Source: Caenimonas sedimenti (GTDB lineage: Bacteria; Pseudomonadota; Gammaproteobacteria; Burkholderiales; Burkholderiaceae_C). Taken from it: a stretch of 64,000 bases of DNA. The stretch is from assembly GCF_007833165.1 (NCBI RefSeq), contig NZ_VOBQ01000014.1, positions 1 to 64,000 of the forward strand. The letters are read 5' to 3'. The notes beneath the pieces are model-generated. The model was not told where the DNA came from, ran no database searches, and worked only from the letters and a program-made list of their open reading frames with translations. Positions 35,149 to 44,041 of the stretch are shown here, piece after piece (position 1 is the first letter of the stretch; each line of letters starts with the position of its first letter). The position numbers and the translations under genes were made by a program.

Positions 35149-36582
35149 ATGGCCCGACGCGCCACCAAGATCGTTGCCACCCTCGGCCCGGCATCGAGCG
35201 ATCCCGACACGCTGGAGCGGATCCTGCGGGCCGGCGTCAACGTGGTGCGGCTGAATTTCAGCCATGGCACGGCGCAGGACCACATCGACCGTGCCGCGCT
35301 GGTGCGCGAGGTGAGCCAGCGCGCCGGCCGCGAGGTGGCCATCATGGCCGACCTGCAGGGCCCGAAGATCCGCGTCGGCAAGTTCGCGGACGGCAAGGTG
35401 ATGCTGGAACCCGGCACGAAATTCGTGCTGGACGCCTCCCGTACCGAGCCGGGCGACCTGGCCGGCGTGGGCCTGGACTACAAGGAACTGCCGCGCGACG
35501 TGAAGCCGGGCGACGTCCTGCTGCTGAACGACGGGCTGATCGTGCTGACCGTCGACCGCGTCAAGGGCGACCAGGTGCATACCACCGTCAAGCTGGGTGG
35601 CATCCTGTCCAACAACAAGGGCATCAACAAGCAGGGCGGCGGCCTGACGGCGCCGGCCCTGACGGCCAAGGACATGGAAGACATCCGCACGGCGATGAGC
35701 TTCCAGGCCGACTACGTGGCCGTCAGCTTCCCCAAGACCGCCACCGACATGGAGATGGCGCGCCAGTTGTGCAACGTGGCCGCCGCGGAATTCCGGCACA
35801 AGCCGGCCCTGATCGCCAAGATCGAACGGGCCGAGGCCATCCCCAACCTCGAATCGATCCTGAAGGCGAGCGACGGCATCATGGTCGCGCGCGGTGACCT
35901 GGCGGTGGAAGTCGGCAATGCCGCCGTGCCGGCGCTGCAGAAGCGCATGATCCGGCTGGCCCGTGAGCACGACAAGGTCGTGATCACCGCCACCCAGATG
36001 ATGGAGTCGATGATCACCGCCCCGGTACCCACCCGCGCGGAGGTGAGCGACGTGGCCAACGCGGTGCTGGACGGCACCGATGCCGTGATGCTCAGCGCCG
36101 AAACCGCTTCGGGCAAATACCCGGTGGAGACGGTGGAGCAGATGGCCGCCATCTGCGCGGAAGCGGAGATGGCCGAAGACGTGAAGCTGGACGCCGATTT
36201 CACCGGCATGTCGTTCTCGCGCATCGACCATTCGATCGCCATGGGCGCCCTGTTCACGGCCTACCACCTGGGCTGCAAGGCGATCGTCGCGCTGACCGAC
36301 TCTGGCTCGACGGCGCTGTGGATGAGCCGGCATCGCATCCACATCCCGATCTACGCGCTCACGCCCAAGCTGGTGACCCAGCGCAAGATGGCGCTCTACC
36401 GTAACGTCCGGCCCTTGCTGATGGACCAGAGCGCCGAGCGCGACATGGCGCTGGCCGACGCCGAAGCCCACCTCAAGAAGCGCGGCATCATGGCCTCAGG
36501 CGACATCTATGCCATCACCTGCGGCGAACCGATGGGGGCGCCGGGCGGCACCAACATGCTGAAGATCGTGCGGGCGGAATAG
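35149..36582 (+). CDS. pyk: pyruvate kinase
   Basis: 477 residues. The barrel begins TKIVATLGPAS near residue 6; the catalytic site carries LIAKIERAEAIPN with Lys near 223 and MVARGDLAVEVG; the ATQMMESM motif is near 282. The C-terminal domain (from about 345) is full length, so allosteric control is possible. Makes pyruvate and ATP from phosphoenolpyruvate. ACAGGAGAC is a strong ribosome site before the ATG. Confidence 0.98.
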   Translation: MARRATKIVATLGPASSDPDTLERILRAGVNVVRLNFSHGTAQDHIDRAALVREVSQRAGREVAIMADLQGPKIRVGKFADGKVMLEPGTKFVLDASRTEPGDLAGVGLDYKELPRDVKPGDVLLLNDGLIVLTVDRVKGDQVHTTVKLGGILSNNKGINKQGGGLTAPALTAKDMEDIRTAMSFQADYVAVSFPKTATDMEMARQLCNVAAAEFRHKPALIAKIERAEAIPNLESILKASDGIMVARGDLAVEVGNAAVPALQKRMIRLAREHDKVVITATQMMESMITAPVPTRAEVSDVANAVLDGTDAVMLSAETASGKYPVETVEQMAAICAEAEMAEDVKLDADFTGMSFSRIDHSIAMGALFTAYHLGCKAIVALTDSGSTALWMSRHRIHIPIYALTPKLVTQRKMALYRNVRPLLMDQSAERDMALADAEAHLKKRGIMASGDIYAITCGEPMGAPGGTNMLKIVRAE

Positions 36583-36617
36583 GAGCCGGGCCGGCCGGGA
36601 GGCCCCTGGCCACCGGT

Positions 36618-36623
36618 TAAAAT
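36618..36623 (+). promoter_or_regulatory. candidate -10 box for fba
   Basis: TAAAAT in the AT-rich TTAAAATTGAG, about 60 bp before the fba ATG and followed by a direct repeat of GTTACCA/GTTACCA. Promoter assignment is by position only. Confidence 0.35.
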
Positions 36624-36681
36624 TGAGGCAGTTACCAGGCGGTTACCAAGGCCGCTTCCGTCCCCTTCCTCAGGAACTGCC

Positions 36682-37746
36682 ATGCCTCTCGTCTCCATGC
36701 GCGAACTGCTGGACCATGCCGCCACCAACGGCTACGGTATCCCCGCTTTCAACGTCAACAACCTCGAACAGGTCCAGGCCGTGATGGACGCGGCGAAGGA
36801 AACCGGCGCGCCGGTCATCCTGCAGGCCAGCGCCGGGGCCCGCAAGTACGCCGGCGAGGCCTTCATCAAGCACCTGATCCAGGCGGCCATCGAGGCCTAC
36901 CCGACGATCCCGCTGGTGATGCACCAGGACCACGGCCAGAGTCCGGATGTCTGCAAGGGGGCGATCGACCTGGGCTTTTCCTCGGTGATGATGGACGGCT
37001 CGCTGGAAGCCGACGGCAAGACCATCGCCAGTTACGACTACAACGTGGACGTGACCAAGAAGGTCGCGGACATGGCCCACAAGTACGGCGTCACGGTCGA
37101 AGGCGAACTCGGCTGCCTCGGCAGCCTGGAGACCATGAAGGGCGACAAGGAAGACGGCCACGGCACCGATTCCACGATGACCCGCGAGCAGCTGCTGACC
37201 GACCCGGAGCAGGCCGCGGACTTCGTCAAGCGCACGCAGATCGATGCGCTGGCCATCGCCATCGGCACCAGCCACGGCGCCTACAAGTTCACCCGCAAGC
37301 CCACCGGCGACATCCTCGCGATCGACCGCATCAAGGAGATCCACCGCCGCATCCCGAACACGCACCTGGTGATGCACGGCTCGTCTTCGGTGCCGCAGGA
37401 CCTGCTGGAGGTCATCCGCAAGTACGGCGGCAACATGAAGGAAACCTACGGCGTGCCGGTGGAGGAGATCCAGCACGCGATCAAGTACGGCGTGCGCAAG
37501 ATCAACATCGACACCGACATCCGCCTGGCGATGACGGGCGCGGTGCGCAAGTTCCTGGCGGAGAACCCCGAGAAGTTCGACGCGCGCGAATGGCTGAAGC
37601 CGGCGCGTGAAGCCGCCAAGCAGATCTGCAAGCAGCGCTACATCGAGTTCGGCTGCGAAGGCCAGGCCGGCAAGATCAAGGGCGAAAACCTGCAGGTCGT
37701 GGCCGCCAAGTACTCCAAGGGCGAGCTGGCCCAGGTCGTTCATTGA
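36682..37746 (+). CDS. fba: class II fructose-bisphosphate aldolase
   Basis: 354 residues, of the long class II (Calvin-cycle/CbbA-like) type. Zinc-site motifs: [10 protein letters not shown] near residue 79, EGELGCLG near 136, and MHGSSSVP near 232; [11 protein letters not shown] near 274 binds substrate. Cleaves fructose-1,6-bisphosphate to triose phosphates. The Calvin-type size does not itself prove CO2 fixation, and no other Calvin genes are in view. Its TGA overlaps the TTG start of purC. Confidence 0.97.
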   Translation: MPLVSMRELLDHAATNGYGIPAFNVNNLEQVQAVMDAAKETGAPVILQASAGARKYAGEAFIKHLIQAAIEAYPTIPLVMHQDHGQSPDVCKGAIDLGFSSVMMDGSLEADGKTIASYDYNVDVTKKVADMAHKYGVTVEGELGCLGSLETMKGDKEDGHGTDSTMTREQLLTDPEQAADFVKRTQIDALAIAIGTSHGAYKFTRKPTGDILAIDRIKEIHRRIPNTHLVMHGSSSVPQDLLEVIRKYGGNMKETYGVPVEEIQHAIKYGVRKINIDTDIRLAMTGAVRKFLAENPEKFDAREWLKPAREAAKQICKQRYIEFGCEGQAGKIKGENLQVVAAKYSKGELAQVVH

Positions 37747-38648
37747 GCGCCCTGCACACCTCGAAGATCAGTTCCCTGCCGCTGCTCGCGCGCGGCAAGG
37801 TGCGCGACAACTACGCGGTGGGCACCGACCGCATCCTGATGGTCGCGAGCGACCGGCTCTCGGCGTTCGACGTGATCATGGGCGAGCCGATCCCGGGCAA
37901 GGGCGAAATCCTCACCCAGATGGCGCTGTTCTGGTTCGCGCGCCTCGGCCACCTGTGCCCGAACCACCTGACCGGTGACGCGCCGGAAAGCGTGGTCACG
38001 CCCGCCGAGGTGGAGCAGGTGCAGCGGCGCTCGATGCTGGTGAAACGGCTGAAGCCGATCCCGGTCGAAGCCGTGGTCCGCGGTTACCTGGCCGGCAGCG
38101 GCTGGAAGGAATACCAGGAGTCGCGATCCGTTTGTGGCGTGCCGCTACCGGCCGGCCTGAAGAACGCCAGCAAGCTCCCCGAACCGATCTTCACGCCCGC
38201 CGCCAAGGCCGCCATGGGCGAGCACGACGAGAACATTCCGTACGAGCGCGTGGTGGAAATCGTCGGCGCCGAACTGGCCGCGAAGATTCGCGACATCAGT
38301 ATCGCCATCTACCGCGAAGCGGCGGATTTCGCGCTGGGCAAGGGCTTGATCATTGCCGACACGAAGTTCGAGTTCGGGCTGGACGATGCGGGCACGCTGG
38401 TGCTGATGGACGAAGTGCTGACGCCCGATTCCTCGCGCTATTGGCCGGTGGAAGGCTACGACGCGGCTTTCCAGTCCGGCGCGAACCCGCCGAGCTACGA
38501 CAAGCAGTTCGTGCGCGACTGGCTGGAACAGGTGCGGATCGACGGCAAGCCCTGGGACAAGACGCCGCCGGCACCGCATCTGCCGCATGAAGTCATCGCC
38601 AGGACGGCGGCCAAGTACCGCGAAGCGCTGGAACGGCTGACCGGCTGA
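37743..38648 (+). CDS. purC: phosphoribosylaminoimidazole-succinocarboxamide synthase (SAICAR synthase)
   Basis: 301 residues, starting at a TTG that overlaps the fba stop (TTGA); the N-terminus [13 protein letters not shown] is the usual SAICAR synthase start, so no later ATG is acceptable. Also visible: [15 protein letters not shown] near 40, [16 protein letters not shown] near 105 and IADTKFEFG near 203. Joins CAIR and aspartate in purine synthesis. Coupling glycolytic fba to purC is common in betaproteobacteria. Confidence 0.97.
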   Translation: MSALHTSKISSLPLLARGKVRDNYAVGTDRILMVASDRLSAFDVIMGEPIPGKGEILTQMALFWFARLGHLCPNHLTGDAPESVVTPAEVEQVQRRSMLVKRLKPIPVEAVVRGYLAGSGWKEYQESRSVCGVPLPAGLKNASKLPEPIFTPAAKAAMGEHDENIPYERVVEIVGAELAAKIRDISIAIYREAADFALGKGLIIADTKFEFGLDDAGTLVLMDEVLTPDSSRYWPVEGYDAAFQSGANPPSYDKQFVRDWLEQVRIDGKPWDKTPPAPHLPHEVIARTAAKYREALERLTG

Positions 38649-38776
38649 GCCAGGCCGGACCCGGCCGGAGACTTTGCCTCCGGGCGCGGAAGGTTTCTTC
38701 ACAAGGCCACACGGCCGCGGATCGCATGGCTATCCTGGGGGTGTTCATTCCAACCTGCACCCAGGAGCTGTCACTC

Positions 38777-39211
38777 ATGTCTTCCGTGTCCCTTCGCGCC
38801 CTCGCCGCTGCCACGCTGGCATTCGCCTGCGTCTCCGTTCATGCCCAGGGCGACGGCAGCTGCATCCTCGCCGGCCGTCTCGCCGAAGACGGCCATTGGG
38901 CGCCGCGCTTCGAAGGCGTCGAACTGCTGGGTGCTGACGGCAAGGCGCTGCGCGGCGGCGGCAAGGAGGCGCTCGCCGGCGTCCGGCAGGCGCGCCTCTC
39001 GGCCCCCGCGCTGCTCTCGCGCTGCGACGGCAACCAGCCGCTGGCGCGTGCCGATGAAGATCTGCCGCGCGCGAAGACGCCGGTGCCGGCGCTCAGCGCC
39101 GGGGTGGTGGACGTGGAGGCTGTGGCCTACCCGCGGCTGCGCACGGGTGGCGAACTGGTGGAGTTGCGCGTGCGCGTGCCGGCGGAGCGGGTCGTCATGC
39201 TGACGCGCTGA
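38777..39211 (+). CDS. exported hypothetical protein (144 aa)
   Basis: ATG 38777 gives a signal peptide (about 1-24, cleaved after VHA-Q) and has GGAG 12 bp upstream; the frame open from 38726 is not preferred. The mature part has two Cys (one near residue 30, one near 82) that could pair, and the ends of the chain are basic. No domain recognised. Likely a small periplasmic protein. Stands alone between purC and the convergent cnoX gene. Confidence 0.7.
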   Translation: MSSVSLRALAAATLAFACVSVHAQGDGSCILAGRLAEDGHWAPRFEGVELLGADGKALRGGGKEALAGVRQARLSAPALLSRCDGNQPLARADEDLPRAKTPVPALSAGVVDVEAVAYPRLRTGGELVELRVRVPAERVVMLTR

Positions 39212-39214
39212 TCA

Positions 39215-39294
39215 TGTCATCCCGGGCTCGACCCGGGATCCATCCTGGCGCGGCAGGACGCTGCCATGGATTGCGGATCAAGTCCGCAATGACA
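39215..39294. repeat. dispersed palindromic repeat element, complete copy
   Basis: 80 bp with outer ends TGTCAT/ATGACA and two inner palindromes: ATCCCGGG-CTCGA-CCCGGGAT (39219-39239) and ATTGCGGA-TCAAG-TCCGCAAT (39270-39290). It fills the gap between two convergent genes, so it may also serve as a bidirectional terminator. A half copy is at 2601-2627. Confidence 0.8.
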
Positions 39295-39297
39295 GGC

Positions 39298-40203
39298 CTA
39301 GGACAGCACCACGCTCGACAACCTGCGCCGGTACGTCGCAATCGTCGGATCATCCGGCGGAATCTGCCCGTCCGCCACCTTCACCTTGGGCGGCTCGATC
39401 AGTTCCAGGATCGCGATGTAGAGCTTGCGCGCCGCTTCGTCGTTCCAGGCCTTGTCGCGCATCAGCACTTCCAGCAATTCGTCCATCGCGTCCGTCCACT
39501 TCTGCTGCGCGAGCAGCAGGCGGGCGCGGCCGTAGCGGGCCTCGAAATCGCGCCGGTTGGCGGCGATCTTCGCGTCTGCCGCGGCGAGGGCGGCCGCTGG
39601 GTCGCCTTGCTGGCCCACGAAGGCCAGCGCATCCAGCCACTGCGCCACGGCGCCCAGCTGCCGCACCACAGGCGCCTTGCCGGCCACCGGTTCGAACGCG
39701 CGGCGGGCGTCCGCCTCCCGGCCGGCCAGCAGCAGGGCCTTGACGTATTCGAAGCGGGCGTCGTCGTTCGCCGGGTCGGTCGCCACGGCGTGCTGCAGCT
39801 TTTCCATCTTCGCGGCGGGGTCCAGAGCTTGCGGATCCTCCTGGGCCGCCGGCGACTCCTCCTCCTCGGGTGCCAGCGCCTCCACGCCGTTCTTGGCCAG
39901 GAATTCGCGCACCTGGCCCTCCGGCAGCGCGCCCTGGAAACCGTCGACGGGCTGGCCGCCCTTCAGCAGGACGACCGTGGGGATGCTGCGGATGCCGAAG
40001 GCGCCGGCGAGCTGCTGCTCGTCGTCCGAGTTGATCTTGGCCAGCTTGAAACCGCCGCCGTACTGGGTCTCCAGCTTTTCCAGGATCGGGCCCAGGGCCT
40101 TGCAGGGCCCGCACCAGGGCGCCCAGAAGTCCACCAGGACGGGCTGCTCGTTGGATGCAGCGATCACATCCTGCTCGAAGTTTTCTATCGTGACGTCGAT
40201 CAT
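39298..40203 (-). CDS. cnoX: CnoX/YbbN-type thioredoxin with TPR domain
   Basis: 301 residues from ATG 40203 (MIDVTIENFEQ). An N-terminal thioredoxin domain has WCGPC (Cys31, Cys34), and tetratricopeptide-like helices run from about 120 to 300. This is the CnoX/YbbN layout, a chaperedoxin that holds unfolded proteins under oxidative stress and hands them to GroEL or DnaK. Unlike the E. coli protein it keeps both active-site cysteines, so it may be redox active. An acidic EEEE-type linker is at about 112-125. Divergent from purE, 50 bp apart. Confidence 0.93.
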   Translation of the reverse strand: MIDVTIENFEQDVIAASNEQPVLVDFWAPWCGPCKALGPILEKLETQYGGGFKLAKINSDDEQQLAGAFGIRSIPTVVLLKGGQPVDGFQGALPEGQVREFLAKNGVEALAPEEEESPAAQEDPQALDPAAKMEKLQHAVATDPANDDARFEYVKALLLAGREADARRAFEPVAGKAPVVRQLGAVAQWLDALAFVGQQGDPAAALAAADAKIAANRRDFEARYGRARLLLAQQKWTDAMDELLEVLMRDKAWNDEAARKLYIAILELIEPPKVKVADGQIPPDDPTIATYRRRLSSVVLS

Positions 40204-40226
40204 CGGGGCCAACTCAATGAAAAAAG

Positions 40227-40232
40227 TAAAAT
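40227..40232 (+). promoter_or_regulatory. candidate -10 box for purE
   Basis: TAAAAT within AAAAAGTAAAATTC, 22 bp before the purE TTG, in the only AT-rich patch between cnoX and purE. The patch may serve both directions. Confidence 0.35.
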
Positions 40233-40253
40233 TCAACCTTTGGGAGCGCGCGA

Positions 40254-40760
40254 TTGAGCTCAGTCCAGATCGGCGTGGTGATGGGGTCCAGCAGTGACTG
40301 GGAGACCATGCAGCACGCGGTACAGATTCTCCAGGAATTCGGCGTCGCCCACGAAGCCCGCGTGGTTTCGGCCCACCGCATGCCGGACGACATGTTCGCC
40401 TATGCGGAATCGGCCGTGGGCCGCGGCCTGAAAGCGATCATCGCCGGGGCGGGCGGCGCGGCCCACCTGCCGGGCATGCTGGCGGCCAAGACGACGGTGC
40501 CGGTGCTGGGCGTTCCAGTGGCCAGCAAGCACCTGCAGGGGGTGGATTCGCTGCACAGCATCGTGCAGATGCCCAAGGGCATCCCGGTCGCCACCTTCGC
40601 CATCGGCGCCGCCGGTGCGGCCAATGCCGCGCTGTTCGCCGTCGCGCTGCTGGCCGGCGACAACCCGGCCTTGCGTGCCCAGCTCGAGGCCTATCGCGCC
40701 CGCCAGACCGAGGTGGCGCGGCAGATGCGCGTGCCGCCCGAGAGCGGCCCGGCGGCATGA
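40254..40760 (+). CDS. purE: N5-carboxyaminoimidazole ribonucleotide mutase
   Basis: 168 residues from a TTG with TGGGAG about 8 bp upstream; no ATG fits before the essential [11 protein letters not shown] motif. SAHRMPD near residue 41 and [11 protein letters not shown] near 65 are class I PurE. Converts N5-CAIR to CAIR after PurK. purK starts 10 bp downstream. Confidence 0.96.
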   Translation: MSSVQIGVVMGSSSDWETMQHAVQILQEFGVAHEARVVSAHRMPDDMFAYAESAVGRGLKAIIAGAGGAAHLPGMLAAKTTVPVLGVPVASKHLQGVDSLHSIVQMPKGIPVATFAIGAAGAANAALFAVALLAGDNPALRAQLEAYRARQTEVARQMRVPPESGPAA

Positions 40761-40770
40761 AGGGGCTGGC

Positions 40771-41928
40771 TTGAATCCTTTGCTTCCCGGCAGCACGCTT
40801 GGCGTGATGGGCGGCGGCCAGCTCGGCCGCATGTTCGTGCACGCGGCCCAGCGCATGGGCTACCAGACGGCGGTGCTCGAGGCGGACGGGGAAAGTCCCG
40901 CGGGCCGGGTCAGCCATCACCATGTGCGCAGCGGCTACACCGACGCGCGCGGGCTGGCGCAACTCGCCGAGCTGTCCCAGGCCATCACCACCGAATTCGA
41001 GAACGTGCCGGCCGCCGCGCTGCAGCAGCTGGCGAAGCATCGCCCGGTGGCACCGGCCGGGGAGGCCGTGGCCATCGCACAGGACCGCGCGCTGGAGAAG
41101 GCGCATTTCGTGCGTTGCGGTGTGCCCTGCGCGCCGCACGCCGTGATCGAAACCAGGGAGCAGCTGGCCGCGGTGCCGGCCGATCTGCTGCCCGGCATCC
41201 TGAAAACCGCGCGGCTGGGCTATGACGGCAAGGGGCAGGTGCGCGTGGCGACGCCCAGCGAGCTGGCCACGGCCTGGGAGGGCGTGGGCCGCGTGCCCTG
41301 CGTGCTCGAGAAACTGCTGCCGCTCGCCTTCGAGTGCTCCGTGGTGGTCGCGCGCGGCCGCGACGGCGTGATGGTCCAGCTCCCGGTGCAGCGCAACCTG
41401 CACCGCGACGGCATCCTGGCCGTGACCGAGGTCTACGAAGGCAACGTGCCGCCGGCGCTGGGTGCCAAGGCGGTCGCCGCCACCCGCGCGATCGCCGAAG
41501 GCATCGGCTATGTCGGCGTGCTGTGCGTGGAGTTCTTCGGGCTGGCCGACGGCTCGCTGGTCGTCAATGAGATGGCGCCGCGGCCGCACAACAGCGGCCA
41601 CTGGAGCATGGACGGCGCGGACATCTCGCAGTTCGAGCTGCAGGTGCGCACGCTCGCGGGCCTGCCGCTGGCCGCGCCGCGCCAGCACAGCGCGGCCGTC
41701 ATGCTGAACCTGCTGGGGGACCTGTGGTTCCGCAGCGCCGCCACGCCCAGCGAGCCCGACTGGGCCAGTGTCCTCGCCTTGCCGGGCGCCCAACTGCACC
41801 TGTACGGCAAGCGCGAGGCGCGCGCCGGCCGCAAGATGGGGCATCTGACGATGGTCGCGGCCGACGCGGAAACCGCGCGCGCCGGCGCGCTGCGGGCGGC
41901 GGCACTGCTGGGTCTTCCGGCGTTCTGA
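40771..41928 (+). CDS. purK: N5-carboxyaminoimidazole ribonucleotide synthase
   Basis: 385 residues from TTG 40771 with AAGGGGC upstream. The biotin-carboxylase-like N-terminus (LGVMGGGQLGRM near 12) is followed by an ATP-grasp domain (about 105-300; EKLLPLAFECSVVV, VEFFG, NEMAPRPHNSGH near 267). Joins AIR and bicarbonate with ATP in purine synthesis, feeding PurE. The tsaC-type gene begins 11 bp downstream. Confidence 0.97.
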   Translation: MNPLLPGSTLGVMGGGQLGRMFVHAAQRMGYQTAVLEADGESPAGRVSHHHVRSGYTDARGLAQLAELSQAITTEFENVPAAALQQLAKHRPVAPAGEAVAIAQDRALEKAHFVRCGVPCAPHAVIETREQLAAVPADLLPGILKTARLGYDGKGQVRVATPSELATAWEGVGRVPCVLEKLLPLAFECSVVVARGRDGVMVQLPVQRNLHRDGILAVTEVYEGNVPPALGAKAVAATRAIAEGIGYVGVLCVEFFGLADGSLVVNEMAPRPHNSGHWSMDGADISQFELQVRTLAGLPLAAPRQHSAAVMLNLLGDLWFRSAATPSEPDWASVLALPGAQLHLYGKREARAGRKMGHLTMVAADAETARAGALRAAALLGLPAF

Positions 41929-41939
41929 GGCGGCTGCAG

Positions 41940-42929
41940 ATGGTGGTCAACGGCTCCGACGAAGCGGCCATCGCCCAGGCGGTGCAGGTGCTGGCGGCAG
42001 GCGGCCTGGTGGCTTTTGCCACCGAAACGGTCTATGGTTTGGGCGCGGACGCCGCCAGCGACGCCGCGGTGGCCGGCATCTTTTCCGCCAAGGGCCGCCC
42101 CAGCGACCATCCCTTGATCGTCCACGTGCCCGACGCCGCGTCCGCCGAGGCATTCGCCGCGGACATCCCGCCGGTCGCGCGCAAGCTGATGGATGCGTTC
42201 TGGCCCGGGCCGCTCACGCTGATCCTGGCGCGCCGCGACGGCATGGCCGAGGCGGCCGCCGGCGGCCATGCCACCGTCGGCCTGCGCTGCCCCGCGCACC
42301 CCGTCGCGCACCGCCTGCTGGTGGCCGCCGCCGCGAATGACCCGCCGGTGCGCGGCGTGGCTGCGCCCAGCGCCAACCGCTTCGGGCGCGTCAGCCCGAC
42401 GACGGCGCAGCACGTGGCCGACGAATTCGGCCAAGAGCTGTTGGTGCTCGACGGCGGCGCCTGCCCGGTCGGCATCGAGTCCGCCATCGTCGATTGCACG
42501 CGCGGCGCCCCGGTGCTGCTGCGGCCAGGCACGCTGGCGCGCGAAAAGATCGAAGCCGCCTGCGGCCAGCGCCTGCGCTTGCCCGAGGAGGTGGACGGCG
42601 CAGCCCCGCGCGCCTCCGGCACGCTGGAGGCGCACTACGCGCCCAACGCCAAGGTCCGCATGATGGACGCGCGCAGCCTGCAGACGGCGCTGAACGTGCT
42701 GGGCGAAGACGCCGGCAGCATCGCCGTGTACGCGCGCACGGTGATGCGCTCGCGCTCCGCGCGCCTGCGCCGCATGCCGGACGACGCCGTCGAGACCGCG
42801 CGCCAGCTGTTTTCGGTGCTGCGCGATTTCGACAGCCAGGGGGTGAAGCTGATCTGGGTCGAGACGCTCCCGGAGGACGACGCCTGGGAAGGCGTGCGCG
42901 ACCGGCTGCGGCGGGCCGCGGCCAGCTGA
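41940..42929 (+). CDS. tsaC: L-threonylcarbamoyladenylate synthase (Sua5/YwlC type)
   Basis: 329 residues. The YrdC domain (about 1-205) has FATETVYGLGADA near residue 27, KGRPSDHPLIVHV near 52, and APSANRFGRVSPT near 143. The SUA5 C-terminal domain (about 235-329) marks the long Sua5 form. Makes threonylcarbamoyl-AMP for the t6A37 modification of ANN-reading tRNAs. TsaB, needed for the next step, is also in this window (47712). Likely in the purE-purK transcript. Confidence 0.94.
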   Translation: MVVNGSDEAAIAQAVQVLAAGGLVAFATETVYGLGADAASDAAVAGIFSAKGRPSDHPLIVHVPDAASAEAFAADIPPVARKLMDAFWPGPLTLILARRDGMAEAAAGGHATVGLRCPAHPVAHRLLVAAAANDPPVRGVAAPSANRFGRVSPTTAQHVADEFGQELLVLDGGACPVGIESAIVDCTRGAPVLLRPGTLAREKIEAACGQRLRLPEEVDGAAPRASGTLEAHYAPNAKVRMMDARSLQTALNVLGEDAGSIAVYARTVMRSRSARLRRMPDDAVETARQLFSVLRDFDSQGVKLIWVETLPEDDAWEGVRDRLRRAAAS

Positions 42930-42983
42930 CCCGGGGGCTCTCCGGCCCTCGTTAAACTACCCTTTTCATCCGGAGATCATTTC

Positions 42984-43949
42984 ATGGCACCTCAGTGGTT
43001 GCGCCGCGCTTCGCGCTGGCTGGCCGCGTGCGCTGCGGCCGGGCTGCTGGCGTCCTGCGGCTCGGGCAGCATCGAGTCGCAGCTCAGTCCGTCCCGCCTC
43101 GTGGCTTTCGGCGACGCGTTCGCCGACCAGGGGCAGAACGGCGCGCGCTACACCATCAACGACGGCACGGTGAACAACTGGACGACGTTCGTCGCCACGG
43201 CGTTCGGGCGCAGCCTTTCGGCCTCGTCGACGGGCGGTCTGTCGTACGCCACCGGCAACGCCCGCGTGCTCCAGAAGCCGGACGCGGCGGGCAACGCGGC
43301 GACGCCGACGGTCAAGGACCAGATCGACACCTTCCTGGCGGCCAACAGTTTGGGCACCACCGACCTGGTCATCGTCAATGCCGGCACCAGCGACGTGATC
43401 GTGCAGGCGGCCTCGGCGGTCGCGGGCACGCAGACGCGCGACCAGATGCTGACGGCGGTCGGCCAGGCGGGTCGTGATCTCGGCGCCCAGGTGCGCCGGC
43501 TCGTCCAAGCCGGGGCCAACCATGTCGTCGTGGTCGGCCCCTACAACCTGGGGCGTTCGCCCTGGGGCGTGAAGGTGACCCAGGCCACGTCGCTGCTGGA
43601 GGCCGCTTCGTCGCGCTTCAACGAGCAGCTGCTGGTGTCGGTTGTGGACCTCGGCGCGAACGTGCTGTACGTGGACGCGGCGCTCTACTTCAACCTCGTC
43701 ACGTCATCGCCGGCGTCGTACGACATCGAGAAAGACGAAGACCCGGCCTGCAATTCCGTGGACCCGGGTCCCGGCATCGGCACCGGCACGAACCAGGTGA
43801 ATTCCAACCTGTGCAACACGAACACGCTGAGCCTGGCGGCCAACGTGACGCGCGACGAATACCTGTTCGCGGACCGGATCTACCCGACGCCGCGCGGGCA
43901 CCGGTTGTTCGGGGAATACGCGTTCAACCGGATCCGCGAACGTTGGTAG
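42984..43949 (+). CDS. SGNH/GDSL-fold lipoprotein lacking the catalytic serine
   Basis: 321 residues. Lipoprotein signal ending LLASC (Cys25). The block I motif reads FGDAFADQG (43-50) where active enzymes have GDS, so Ala45 replaces the serine nucleophile. In the C-terminal block, D297 is kept, Tyr300 stands where the catalytic His is usual (DxxH), and another His (H306) follows. It is therefore probably a non-hydrolytic, surface or periplasmic SGNH protein, or one with a different mechanism. GGAG lies upstream of the ATG. Followed by two hairpins before the convergent hydrolase gene. Confidence 0.8.
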   Translation: MAPQWLRRASRWLAACAAAGLLASCGSGSIESQLSPSRLVAFGDAFADQGQNGARYTINDGTVNNWTTFVATAFGRSLSASSTGGLSYATGNARVLQKPDAAGNAATPTVKDQIDTFLAANSLGTTDLVIVNAGTSDVIVQAASAVAGTQTRDQMLTAVGQAGRDLGAQVRRLVQAGANHVVVVGPYNLGRSPWGVKVTQATSLLEAASSRFNEQLLVSVVDLGANVLYVDAALYFNLVTSSPASYDIEKDEDPACNSVDPGPGIGTGTNQVNSNLCNTNTLSLAANVTRDEYLFADRIYPTPRGHRLFGEYAFNRIRERW

Positions 43950-43972
43950 GGGGCGCTGGCGCGCCAGCGAAA

Positions 43973-43992
43973 AAGGGCGCGCATGCGCCCTT
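43973..43992 (-). terminator. hairpin, probable terminator of the reverse hydrolase gene
   Basis: AAGGGCGC-GCAT-GCGCCCTT; read on the reverse strand it is followed by CCTTTTTC-type T-run, so it suits transcripts arriving from the right. Confidence 0.6.
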
Positions 43993-44008
43993 CCTCACCT
44001 CGCAAGGA

Positions 44009-44033
44009 CAAGGCCCGCCCTAGGCGGGCCTTG
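44009..44033 (+). terminator. strong hairpin terminator
   Basis: Perfect 11-bp arms CAAGGCCCGCC / GGCGGGCCTTG with a CTA loop, followed by TTTCG on the + strand. It lies between the convergent SGNH and hydrolase genes and can act on either. Confidence 0.8.
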
Positions 44034-44041
44034 TTTCGTCC

